Source of the DNA: JBOGED01 sp050743625
GTDB taxonomy: Bacteria; Actinomycetota; Nitriliruptoria; Euzebyales; Egibacteraceae
NCBI GenBank assembly: GCA_050743625.1
Contig: JBOGED010000226.1
Location: 1-14,504 of the forward strand
DNA: 14,504 bases
Reading direction: 5' to 3'
Every line of letters begins with the position of its first letter. The first letter of the stretch is position 1. The position numbers and the translations under genes were made by a program. This document shows, one piece after another, positions 1 through 6,315 of the stretch. Under the pieces are notes generated by a model. The model ran no database searches and had not been told where the DNA came from. It saw nothing but the letters and a program-made list of their open reading frames with translations.

Positions 1-110
1 AGTACCGACTGTACGAGGTCGACCTGCTCACCGGCGCGACGGAGAGCCTCGGCGACTTCCCCGACGACCACCAGGTCGTCGACCTCTCGATCGCCCTGGA
101 CAACGCGTAG
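1..110 (+). CDS. C-terminal end of a DUF4394-like protein (partial)
   Basis: Only the last 35 codons and the TAG stop at 108-110 are in the window; the reading frame begins at position 3. The visible tail reads YRLYEVDLLTGATESLGDF and ends VVDLSIALDNA. The pattern 'LYEVDLLTGA...' followed by a 'V.DLSIA' strand is typical of the end of DUF4394 domains, which are beta-propeller-like repeats in secreted or cell-surface bacterial proteins. The identification rests on this short tail only. Another beta-propeller protein with the same repeat style would look alike. A large hairpin follows the stop and probably closes the transcript. Confidence 0.5.
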   Translation, partial: YRLYEVDLLTGATESLGDFPDDHQVVDLSIALDNA

Positions 111-122
111 CTCGCTTCTGCT

Positions 123-170
123 CCCGAGCAGGGATTTCGGGGCGTATCTGCCCCTAAATCCCTGTTCGGG
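123..170. terminator. Long hairpin after the DUF4394-like gene
   Basis: Positions 123-143 and 150-170 form a 21-bp stem with one mismatch and one G-U pair around a 6-base loop (gtatct). The loop-proximal arms are ggggc/gcccc and the centre contains agggattt/aaatccct. No U-run follows, so it may act as a two-sided barrier between the upstream gene and proS, or be a copy of a dispersed palindromic repeat. It lies 13 bases after the upstream stop and about 54 bases before the proS start. Confidence 0.55.
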
Positions 171-223
171 GAAGTCTGAGGTGACATCGCGAAGCGCCTG
201 CTGGCGTGCGAGGATTTCACGTC

Positions 224-1618
224 ATGGCTAGAGGAGTGTTGACACCCCAGGCGGAGGACTTTCCGCGCTGGTACCAGGACGTTGTCGCGAAGGCGGAGAT
301 GGCCGAAAACGGCCCGGCCCGCGGCACGCAGATCATCAAGCCGTGGGGTTACGCGATCTGGGAGCGGATCCAGGCCGAGCTCGACGCGCGCATCAAGGCG
401 ACCGGTCACGACAACGTGTACTTCCCGCTGTTCATCCCGATGTCGTACTTCGAGCGGGAGGCGGAGCACGTCGAAGGGTTCAGCCCGGAGCTCGCGGTCG
501 TCACGCACGGCGGCGGTGAGGAGCTCGCCGAGCCGCTCGCGATCAGGCCAACGTCCGAGACCGTCATCATGGACGCGATGTCGAGGTGGGTTCAGGGATA
601 CCGGGACCTCCCGCTGAAGCTCAACCAGTGGGCGAACGTCGTCCGGTGGGAGCTGCGGACCCGCCTGTTCCTGCGCTCCGCGGAGTTTCTGTGGCAAGAG
701 GGCCACACCGCGCACGCGACCTGGCAAGAGGCGCAGGACGAGACGCTGACGATCCTGGTCGACGTGTACCAGGAGGTCATGCGCGACGTGCTCGGCATGC
801 CGGTGATCCTCGGCTTGAAGACGAAGGCCGAGACGTTCCCCGGCGCCGACCTCACCTACACGCTCGAGGCGCTGATGCGCGACGGCAAGTCGTTGCAGTC
901 CGGCACCAGCCACAACTTTGGCCAGAACTTCTCCAAGGCGTTCGGCATCGAGTTCTCCGACGCGCAAGGCCAGCGCCAGCGCGCCTACACCACGTCGTGG
1001 GGCGTGTCGACGCGCGTCGTCGGCGCGCTGGTGATGTGCCACGGCGACGACGGCGGGCTGCGGCTGCCGCCCAAGATCGCCCCCGCTCAAGCGGTCGTCG
1101 TCGCCATCAAGGAGGAGGCCGTCGAGACGTGCGGGAAGCTGGTCGCCGCGCTGGGTGACGCGGGCGTGCGTGCGCGGCTCGACGACCGGGCGAGCCAGTC
1201 GTTCGGTCGCCGCGCGGTCGAGTGGGAGCTGAAAGGGGTCCCCTTGCGGCTGGAGCTGGGCCCACGTGACCTCGCCGAGGGCGTCGTGACGCTCGTGCGC
1301 CGGGACCGAGAGGGCAAGGAGACCGTGGCCCTCGACTCGGTGGTGGGCACGGTTCCGGGCTTGCTCGACGAGGTCCAGCACAGCCTCTACACCGACGCGC
1401 TCGGCAGGCGCGAGGCCTCGACCTACGAGGTGACCTCGGGTGCCGAGGTCGAGGGCGCGGGGTTCTTCCGGCTCGACTGGGACACCCTGGGCCTTGAGGG
1501 TGAGGCCGCCCTCGTCGAGCGCGGCTACACCGTCCGCTGCCTCGTGCGCCGCGACGGCGGCATCCCGAACTCGCGTGACGAGAACGACCTCGTCGCGTAT
1601 GTCGCGCGCGCCTATTAG
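224..1618 (+). CDS. proS: Prolyl-tRNA synthetase, archaeal/eukaryotic type (ProS type 3)
   Basis: Charges tRNA-Pro with proline in the cytoplasm (class II synthetase). At 464 aa it matches the shorter type-3 form, which lacks the editing insertion of the long bacterial form. Class II signatures are clear: RPTSET at residues 109-114, the motif-2 region at 141-164 (RWE.RTR.FLR..EFLWQEGHTAH), and motif 3 at 256-284 (TTSWGVSTR, then the G.RLPP region). An anticodon-binding domain follows from about residue 287. The protein ends in Tyr (VARAY), as type-3 enzymes do. The C-terminal domain, which holds four zinc-binding cysteines in many archaeal homologues, has kept only one Cys here. I chose ATG 224 over the in-frame GTG 206 because a GAGGA Shine-Dalgarno lies 9 bases upstream of it. 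It appears to be a single-gene unit between two hairpins. Confidence 0.95.
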   Translation: MARGVLTPQAEDFPRWYQDVVAKAEMAENGPARGTQIIKPWGYAIWERIQAELDARIKATGHDNVYFPLFIPMSYFEREAEHVEGFSPELAVVTHGGGEELAEPLAIRPTSETVIMDAMSRWVQGYRDLPLKLNQWANVVRWELRTRLFLRSAEFLWQEGHTAHATWQEAQDETLTILVDVYQEVMRDVLGMPVILGLKTKAETFPGADLTYTLEALMRDGKSLQSGTSHNFGQNFSKAFGIEFSDAQGQRQRAYTTSWGVSTRVVGALVMCHGDDGGLRLPPKIAPAQAVVVAIKEEAVETCGKLVAALGDAGVRARLDDRASQSFGRRAVEWELKGVPLRLELGPRDLAEGVVTLVRRDREGKETVALDSVVGTVPGLLDEVQHSLYTDALGRREASTYEVTSGAEVEGAGFFRLDWDTLGLEGEAALVERGYTVRCLVRRDGGIPNSRDENDLVAYVARAY

Positions 1619-1643
1619 GGTCGTGGCTGGTGGTGAGTGGGGG

Positions 1644-1672
1644 TTCCGTCGGGCGTCCGGCGGGTCTAGCAT
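1644..1672 (+). promoter_or_regulatory. Putative promoter of the HD-domain gene
   Basis: A TAGCAT hexamer at 1667-1672 fits the actinobacterial -10 pattern TANNNT. With a 17-base spacer there is a weak -35 candidate, TTCCGT, at 1644-1649. Transcription would begin near 1679, just before a GC-rich hairpin, leaving a leader of about 230 bases ahead of the HD gene. This is called from pattern only. Confidence 0.35.
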
Positions 1673-1678
1673 GGTGAC

Positions 1679-1907
1679 AGGTCGATGAGCGGCCCGCCAC
1701 ATCAAAGAGGCGGGCCGCGGAACTCGGAGGCTGGAGTGCGCGATCCGACCGGCGGTGATGTCACCCCGGAGGACGTTTTCGCCCGCGGCCGCAAAGGCGG
1801 AGTGGTCGCGGGCGTTCGGCTCACGCAGCCTGGCTCCCCCTTCTCCTCCACGGTCCCTGCGGCCGCTTATCTGCCTGTCCGCACATCCCGACACGAAGGG
1901 AGTCCGT
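1679..1907 (+). other. Hairpin-rich 5' leader of the HD gene
   Basis: About 230 bases with no convincing gene. Besides the 1689-1718 hairpin it contains GGTGA/TCACC (1754-1765) and an 8-bp pair, CGCCCGCG (1780-1787) with CGCGGGCG (1807-1814). The open frame at 1685-1915 lacks a good Shine-Dalgarno and has unremarkable composition, so I do not call it a gene. I could not match the region to a known riboswitch consensus by eye. Confidence 0.3.
1689..1718. terminator. 10-bp perfect hairpin between proS and the HD gene
   Basis: The arms gcggcccgcc (1689-1698) and ggcgggccgc (1709-1718) pair perfectly around a 10-base loop. It lies 70 bases after the proS stop and could end that transcript. It also lies just downstream of the TAGCAT element, so it could be the first structure of the HD gene's leader (an attenuator). 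There is no U-run. Confidence 0.45.
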
Positions 1908-2510
1908 ATGACTGAGGCGGTGGCTGCCGAGACGATACTCGGACCGCGGTTCGACGAGGCGTTCGCGTACGCGAGCCTCCTCCACCGCAGACAGCTCCGC
2001 AAGGGCAAGCACGTTCCCTATCTCGCTCATCTGATGGGCGTCGCCTCGCTCGTTCTTGAGGACGGGGGAGACGAGGACGAGGTGATCGCCGCACTTCTCC
2101 ACGATGCCGTAGAAGAGCAAGGCGGCATCCCGGTCCTCAACGAGATCCGCCGCCGCTTCGGTGTCCGCGTGGCGGAGATCGTCGAGCACTGCACCGACCA
2201 CGACCCAGCCAAGGACCGGCCAGAATGGCACGTCCGTAAGCGTCGCTACGTCGCGGCTCTCGCCAAGGCGGACGAGAGCTGCCTGCGCGTCGCGCTGGCC
2301 GATAAGCTGTACAACGCTCGAGAGCTGCTCGCCGATTACCGCGAGGCCGGAGACCAGGTGTGGCTCCGGTTCAGCGCCGGCCGCGAGGTCCTCGCCTACC
2401 TGCGCGCCCTCGCGACCACCTTCCAGAACAACTTCAAGAGCCCCATGGCCGACGAGCTCGACCGCACGGTCGCCGCTCTGGAGCAGATGTCCACCTCCGC
2501 GGCCGCCTAA
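1908..2510 (+). CDS. HD-domain protein of the RelA/SpoT-hydrolase (Mesh1) type
   Basis: A 200-aa stand-alone HD-fold metal-dependent phosphohydrolase. The pattern follows the hydrolase half of RelA/SpoT: H26 in H-RRQLRKGKHVPY, H41 in PYLAH, H65-D66 in LLHDAVEE, and D132 in ADKLYNA, giving the four metal ligands and the usual spacing. There is no synthetase or ACT/TGS domain, so it resembles small alarmone hydrolases (SAH/Mesh1) that remove the 3'-diphosphate from (p)ppGpp. The substrate is not proven, because many stand-alone HD_4 proteins are uncharacterised. SpoT has ED after the HD pair, where this protein has EE. The ATG at 1908 is preceded by GAAGGGA at 1895-1901; in-frame upstream extensions are rejected for lack of such a site. 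It is transcribed towards the parA-like gene, and the two stops are 10 bases apart. Confidence 0.8.
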   Translation: MTEAVAAETILGPRFDEAFAYASLLHRRQLRKGKHVPYLAHLMGVASLVLEDGGDEDEVIAALLHDAVEEQGGIPVLNEIRRRFGVRVAEIVEHCTDHDPAKDRPEWHVRKRRYVAALAKADESCLRVALADKLYNARELLADYREAGDQVWLRFSAGREVLAYLRALATTFQNNFKSPMADELDRTVAALEQMSTSAAA

Positions 2511-2519
2511 CGCCCACGT

Positions 2520-3509
2520 TCACACCATGGACGCGGCGGGAATCCCCGCCGCGTCCATGAGGCGAACCGCGAGGCGCTGGAACTCGCCGTAGCAGATCTG
2601 GACGAGGCGGCCCGTGCTGCCTAGGGCCCCGTCAGCCGCTTTCAGGTCGAACATCGGCTTACGGGCGTCCTGTGCCAGCGGCATGAGGCTGCGGTAGTTG
2701 CGAAGGCTTGCGAGCTGATACGGATCGCTCTGAGCGTCGATGGTCGCTTCGGCCTCCCCAAGGACGGAATGGTGAAACTCGTTCGGGATCCGGCGCAACC
2801 AACGGTCGTATGCCTGGACCGGGCGGTCCAGCCGGACAGCATGCTGCAGAATTACGTAGCCGAGGGGGCGCATCGTCCCCTCGGGCGTAGACACTCCGAC
2901 CGGAGCGTTCGGCAGTACGAAGCGTTGCCAGTTGTCGCGCCACTCCCGGAGTGTGGGCCCCAGATTCCGGAGGCCTTGCAGGGAGAACAGATCCGCCGCG
3001 AGAGGCACGACCAGAGCGTCACAGGCCAGCAACGCCGACCGGTTGATCGCACCGAGGTTGGGGCCGACATCGACGAACACGACGTGAGCGCCGACTCGGT
3101 CGGCGCATTCTTGAACGATGCGGTGGAAGGCGGTGGTCACCCGCAGCGCGCCTTCGTTGCCTTCATAGCTGCGCGGCCAGGATTCCGAAAGCCGGTCCTC
3201 AAACCTGCTGAGGCCCAGGTCGCCCGGCAGCACCCACAGCCGGTCACCTGCTTCTTGGGGTACCGGGATGCGGACGTCACCGAGTTGCCGCAGCAGGGGA
3301 TCGACGGCACCCACGATCGTATCTGTCCCCTCCCAGAGAAGCTCGAGCCGGTCCTCGTCGAAGAACGCGGAAGTGAGGTTAGCCTGAGGATCGAGGTCAG
3401 CGGCGAGCACTCGCCACCCCAGGCGGGCCACCATGTGGGCGAGGTGGTAGGCCAATGTGGTCTTGCCGACGCCACCCTTGTTGTTGAACAGCGCAAGGGT
3501 CGTCGTCAT
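2520..3509 (-). CDS. ParA-family (MinD/ParA-type) ATPase
   Basis: A 329-aa cytoplasmic P-loop ATPase. The deviant Walker A KGGVGKTT (residues 11-18) with the signature lysine is followed by DLDPQAN (38-44) and a Walker A'/B-like strand VVFVDVGPNLGAIN (143-156). These define the ParA/Soj/MinD family, which forms ATP-dependent dimers that position DNA or other cargo. No parB lies beside it, so it is not an ordinary par locus. The ATG at 3509 follows CGGAG on the coding strand and overlaps the stop of the upstream gene as ATGA (3506-3509), so the two are co-transcribed and probably translationally coupled. The partner is an AlbA_2/HATPase protein. The module's GC looks lower than its surroundings and its strand is opposite to the core genes, which suggests acquisition. 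The last 13 codons overlap a terminator-like hairpin. Confidence 0.88.
   Translation of the reverse strand: MTTTLALFNNKGGVGKTTLAYHLAHMVARLGWRVLAADLDPQANLTSAFFDEDRLELLWEGTDTIVGAVDPLLRQLGDVRIPVPQEAGDRLWVLPGDLGLSRFEDRLSESWPRSYEGNEGALRVTTAFHRIVQECADRVGAHVVFVDVGPNLGAINRSALLACDALVVPLAADLFSLQGLRNLGPTLREWRDNWQRFVLPNAPVGVSTPEGTMRPLGYVILQHAVRLDRPVQAYDRWLRRIPNEFHHSVLGEAEATIDAQSDPYQLASLRNYRSLMPLAQDARKPMFDLKAADGALGSTGRLVQICYGEFQRLAVRLMDAAGIPAASMV
2526..2559. terminator. 15-bp perfect hairpin between convergent genes
   Basis: Positions 2526-2540 and 2545-2559 are perfect reverse complements (15 bp, very GC-rich) around the tetraloop aatc. It starts 16 bases after the HD gene's stop and serves as its likely terminator. 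It also lies inside the last 13 codons of the opposing ParA-type gene, where it encodes MDAAGIPAASM. A two-sided terminator role is likely, although neither side has a U-run. Confidence 0.65.
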
Positions 3510-4330
3510 CGCGCGCTCCGAACCGTGACGCCCCAATAGGTGTCCTCGATGGCGAACTCCACGGAAGGGTTGCCGTTGCGTCGGAGTTCAGTCTTCACGA
3601 GACCGATGCCTCGACCGAAGCGGTTCACGTACCCGAGTTGCTTCATCGTGGCCGCCAGCGCGGGGTTGCGATAGTCGTTGCGGATCGTGAAGTTTTCTCT
3701 GGTCACCGACCCATACGGTCCCCCGGGACTTGTGATTTCTACACGATCCTCGAACCAGAGGATGCGCGCGGGAGCATTCGAAGCTTCATAGGTCCGGTGG
3801 ACTACTGCGTTGATGACGAGTTCTCGCAATGCCGCTAGCGGATAGTCAGGTGCGTCAGTCTGTCGCAACCCGCCGATGTCGCGGATAGATGTGCGGATGT
3901 TGGCCGGCAACAGCCGACCCAGTATGTCGAGCTGACCGATCAGGTTGTCGCCAGCCTCCTCGTGGTCCAGCACAGGACTTGAGGGATCCTCGCCCTCGTA
4001 GCGGACGAACTGAAGGTACGCGCCGGGGATCCAGCTCGAGGGATCGAACCCGATGGTGAGCAAGCCCAAGGCGGTCGGTACGTGGGTGTCGGGGGTGACC
4101 AGCCGGAGGGAGGACAGGTGCTGCTCAGTCGGCCGGTCGTTCTCAGCGAGGACTTCAGCGCTCACCGCTGACGTGAGATACGTGGATCGGAACAACTCGA
4201 GATCGAGGTCCGTGATGGAGGAGCCGACGATGGGTCGCTGGTCGAATGGGAGGTCACCGGCCCGCCGCTGCTCCGCGAGCCAGAGCTCCTCCTCACGACT
4301 CGCGCGGCGGGAGGACGGGCCGACCCGCAC
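3506..4330 (-). CDS. HATPase_c_4 (RecG-like C-terminal) part of a frameshift-split AlbA_2 protein
   Basis: This is the larger, C-terminal piece of one gene that begins at 4697. It contains a middle region ('RPIVGSSITDLDLELF', residues 32-47) and a GHKL-type ATP-binding domain. The N-box is ELVINAVVHR (170-179), with EITSPGG (198-204) and NRFGRGIGL (236-244) as the later ATP-lid and glycine motifs. This is the HATPase_c_4 arrangement seen in RecG-like transcriptional regulators and Schlafen-type proteins. The apparent GTG at 4330 is not a true start. The sequence VRVGPSSRRAS, which normally follows 'DG.VW' in this family, continues directly from the upstream frame if one G is removed at 4330-4333. 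As it stands only a truncated product would be made, unless the extra base is a sequencing error. The stop overlaps the ParA-type gene start. Confidence 0.8.
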   Translation of the reverse strand: MRVGPSSRRASREEELWLAEQRRAGDLPFDQRPIVGSSITDLDLELFRSTYLTSAVSAEVLAENDRPTEQHLSSLRLVTPDTHVPTALGLLTIGFDPSSWIPGAYLQFVRYEGEDPSSPVLDHEEAGDNLIGQLDILGRLLPANIRTSIRDIGGLRQTDAPDYPLAALRELVINAVVHRTYEASNAPARILWFEDRVEITSPGGPYGSVTRENFTIRNDYRNPALAATMKQLGYVNRFGRGIGLVKTELRRNGNPSVEFAIEDTYWGVTVRSAR

Positions 4331-4697
4331 CCCAAACCGTCCCGTCCAGTGCGACAGGGGGGAAGGCCGAGGCGGTCACGTGCACATGAACGCAGTCCTT
4401 CCCAGCGTAGACACCCTTCTCCACGGTTAGGACCGGGCGTGGCAGGACCTTTCCCTCGTCCCGGATGTTGACGATCTTGAGCAGGAGGTTGTCGTCCACG
4501 GTGAGCCCCGTCGCGTGTCCGTACTTGTCGACGCCGACGAGAAGGTCGCCGCCGCCCTTTCGTGGAAGGTCGTTGGCGAGTGCGCACACAGCCCTTCGCA
4601 GCAGGTCGCGGTCGTCGCCGTTGGCCTTGAACTCCAGGTCGTCGCGCTCTTCCTGGCCGAGGCGTGCCGCGAGATCGCGGGAGTCAGCGTTGGTCAT
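4293..4697 (-). CDS. AlbA_2 (Schlafen-like DNA/RNA-binding) N-terminal part of the frameshift-split protein
   Basis: The 134-aa reading frame carries an AlbA_2 domain (formerly AAA_4). E18...LEFKANGDD (21-29), AVCALANDLPRKGGGDLLVGVDKYGHATGL (36-65) and the end strand VHVHVTASAFPPVALDGTVW (103-122) show the E..LEFK - ALAN - GG.L..GVDD..G..G pattern. After residue 122 the frame runs into nonsense (GAGRPVLPPRES) while the family sequence resumes one base over, so the domain joins the HATPase part at 3506-4330. Together they would give a protein of about 396 aa. AlbA_2 domains bind nucleic acid, and some Schlafen relatives act as nucleases. The ATG at 4697 is preferred to GTG 4700; only a weak AAGAG lies upstream. 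It diverges from the glycosyltransferase across a gap of only about 50 bases. Confidence 0.75.
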   Translation of the reverse strand: MTNADSRDLAARLGQEERDDLEFKANGDDRDLLRRAVCALANDLPRKGGGDLLVGVDKYGHATGLTVDDNLLLKIVNIRDEGKVLPRPVLTVEKGVYAGKDCVHVHVTASAFPPVALDGTVWGAGRPVLPPRES

Positions 4698-4749
4698 CAC
4701 GCTCTTTTACCGTATCGCCGCCCCGTCGCGTAGCATGCGCGCCCAGCTC
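4698..4749. promoter_or_regulatory. Compact divergent promoter region
   Basis: Only 52 bases separate the two start codons. On the plus strand TAGCAT (4731-4736) is a TANNNT -10 box, placing transcription start near 4743, about 7 bases before the ATG at 4750, so the glycosyltransferase message is probably nearly leaderless. On the minus strand TACGGT (4715-4710) is a possible -10 box for the AlbA_2 gene. The two promoters would overlap and may interfere with each other. Confidence 0.35.
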
Positions 4750-6315
4750 ATGACCCTTGTGGAGACCCGTCCTGCGTGTACCCGGCAGAGCGTGCGGCTC
4801 GCCGTGGGGTTGGCTGTGGTGGTGATGGGGGCGGCGGCGTTGCGGGTGCCGAACCTGGTAGCGCACCTGCCGGCGATCGTGCAGCCTGACGAGCCGACGG
4901 TGGTGGAGCGGGGGTTGCGCGCGTTGGGTGGGCAGCTCGCGCCGCAGCAGTGGGACTGGCCGCCGCTCTCGGGGTACGTGTACGCGGCGGCGGCGATGGT
5001 GGTGAGGGTCTTCTCGCCGGGCCTGACCGAGGACGTGGGCAGCCGGTACCTGTTGGGAAGGATCCTGTTCCTAGGTGTGTCGCTCGTGGCCGTGGCATTG
5101 ACGGGAGTGCTGGGAGCGCGGCTCGCCGACGATGCCCGGTGGCGGGCCCTGACCGGCGTGGGCGCCGCGGCGGCGCTCGCCCTCTCGTATACCAGCGTGC
5201 GGCTGTCGCGGATCGCGCACCCGGAGCACCTGCAGATCGCGTTGATGCTCGGCTCGGCGCTGTGCGCGCTGTCGTTCGACCGCAGCCGGCGCTGGAGGCC
5301 GCTCGCGGCGGCGGGGGTGCTCGCCGGGCTGGCCGGCGCCACGAAGTACCTCGGGGTAACCGTCGGGCTGGTACCGTTGCTCGCCGTGCTCGTCTGGCCG
5401 GCTCGTGCGCGGGAGAAGGCGACGCAGGCGGGGGTTCTGTGCGCGAGCGCGCTGGTCGGGTTCGTCGGCGGCACGTTCGGCACGGTGCTGAGCGGCGCGT
5501 TCTTGGACGGCTTCGCCTGGCAGGTCCGTCACCAAGCGGGAGGCCATCTGGGGTACGAGGCGGCCGGGTCGGGTTGGCTGTTCCATCTGACCCAGTCGCT
5601 GCCCGGAACGTGGGGCTGGCCGCTTACGGTGCTCGGGTTCGTGGGGTTGGTCGCGGTGCTCGCCCGCGGCACGCGCGCGCAGCGCCTGGTCGCGGTGCTC
5701 ACGTTGACCTTGGCGGCGCTGGTCGGCTCGTCGCAGGTGCGCTTCCCGCACTACACCTTGATCGCGCAACCGCTGCTCGCGGTCCTGGCCTTTGTCGCGC
5801 TTACCCGCGTCCGCCGGACAGGCGTGCGGATCGCGGTGACCGCGGCGGTTGCCGTCTCGGTGGGGTTCGTGGCGCTCGACGACGTGCGCCTCGTGCGGGC
5901 CGACGGGGCGCCGAGCACGAGGCTGCTGGCCTCGTCCGCGGTTGCCGGGTTGCCGGGCCCGGTGTGGTCGGAGGGCTACTCGCTCACCACCGCGGGTTCC
6001 GGCGGCGACCGCCAGGTGGTGGCGTTTGGGACCACACCCGCGGTGCTCGACTGTGGATGCGTCGCGGTGGTCAGCTCATACCAAGAAGAGCGATACCGCC
6101 GCCGCCCGGACCTCTACCCCGCCGAGATCGCGGTCTACGACGCGCTCCGCGAGCGCGGACGACTGGTCGCCGAGATCGCTTCGGCGCGGCCGCTGTCCTA
6201 CCGGTGGGACCTGCTGCCGGCGTGGGGCCTCGCCGACCTCCCGTTGACGGGCCCGTTGGGGCCGCTCGGCCCCACGATCACCGTCCTCGACCTGGGCGTA
6301 GAATCGCCGGGATGA
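4750..6315 (+). CDS. GT-C type membrane glycosyltransferase (GT39/ArnT-like)
   Basis: A polytopic membrane protein of about 521 aa. A first membrane segment (about 16-34) is followed by an extracytoplasmic loop with the Asp-Glu pair PDEP at residues 46-49. That is the place of the catalytic/metal Asp in GT-C transferases such as ArnT and protein mannosyltransferases. WDWPPLSGYVYA (68-79) and SYTSVRLSRIAHPEHLQIAL (146-165) are typical of this superfamily, and many hydrophobic segments run to about residue 380. A soluble C-terminal part follows. Such enzymes transfer a sugar from a polyprenyl-phosphate donor on the outer face of the membrane; donor and acceptor cannot be told here. The frame is open far upstream, but that part is antisense to the AlbA_2 gene. 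ATG 4735 is the alternative start, rejected because it lies inside the -10-like TAGCAT. The TGA overlaps the pheA ATG. Confidence 0.75.
   Translation: MTLVETRPACTRQSVRLAVGLAVVVMGAAALRVPNLVAHLPAIVQPDEPTVVERGLRALGGQLAPQQWDWPPLSGYVYAAAAMVVRVFSPGLTEDVGSRYLLGRILFLGVSLVAVALTGVLGARLADDARWRALTGVGAAAALALSYTSVRLSRIAHPEHLQIALMLGSALCALSFDRSRRWRPLAAAGVLAGLAGATKYLGVTVGLVPLLAVLVWPARAREKATQAGVLCASALVGFVGGTFGTVLSGAFLDGFAWQVRHQAGGHLGYEAAGSGWLFHLTQSLPGTWGWPLTVLGFVGLVAVLARGTRAQRLVAVLTLTLAALVGSSQVRFPHYTLIAQPLLAVLAFVALTRVRRTGVRIAVTAAVAVSVGFVALDDVRLVRADGAPSTRLLASSAVAGLPGPVWSEGYSLTTAGSGGDRQVVAFGTTPAVLDCGCVAVVSSYQEERYRRRPDLYPAEIAVYDALRERGRLVAEIASARPLSYRWDLLPAWGLADLPLTGPLGPLGPTITVLDLGVESPG
6299..6304 (+). promoter_or_regulatory. 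TAGAAT -10 box just upstream of pheA
   Basis: TAGAAT lies 7 bases before the pheA ATG (6312), which would put transcription start at or next to the initiator A, a leaderless message. No Shine-Dalgarno precedes this ATG (the bases are cgccggg), which fits. No clear -35 is seen, and coupling through the ATGA overlap with the upstream gene is an alternative. Confidence 0.4.

Noticed and set aside
1685..1915. A 76-codon frame overlapping the HD gene start
   Set aside because: It has no ribosome site and runs through two hairpins; treated as leader sequence, though a leader peptide cannot be excluded.
4465..4749. Upstream open extension of the glycosyltransferase
   Set aside because: It overlaps the AlbA_2 coding region on the other strand, and the first membrane segment comes only after ATG 4750.
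4950..6311. Upstream open extension of the pheA frame
   Set aside because: It lies out of frame within the membrane glycosyltransferase and reads as an Arg/Gly-rich shadow; PheA family similarity starts exactly at 6312.
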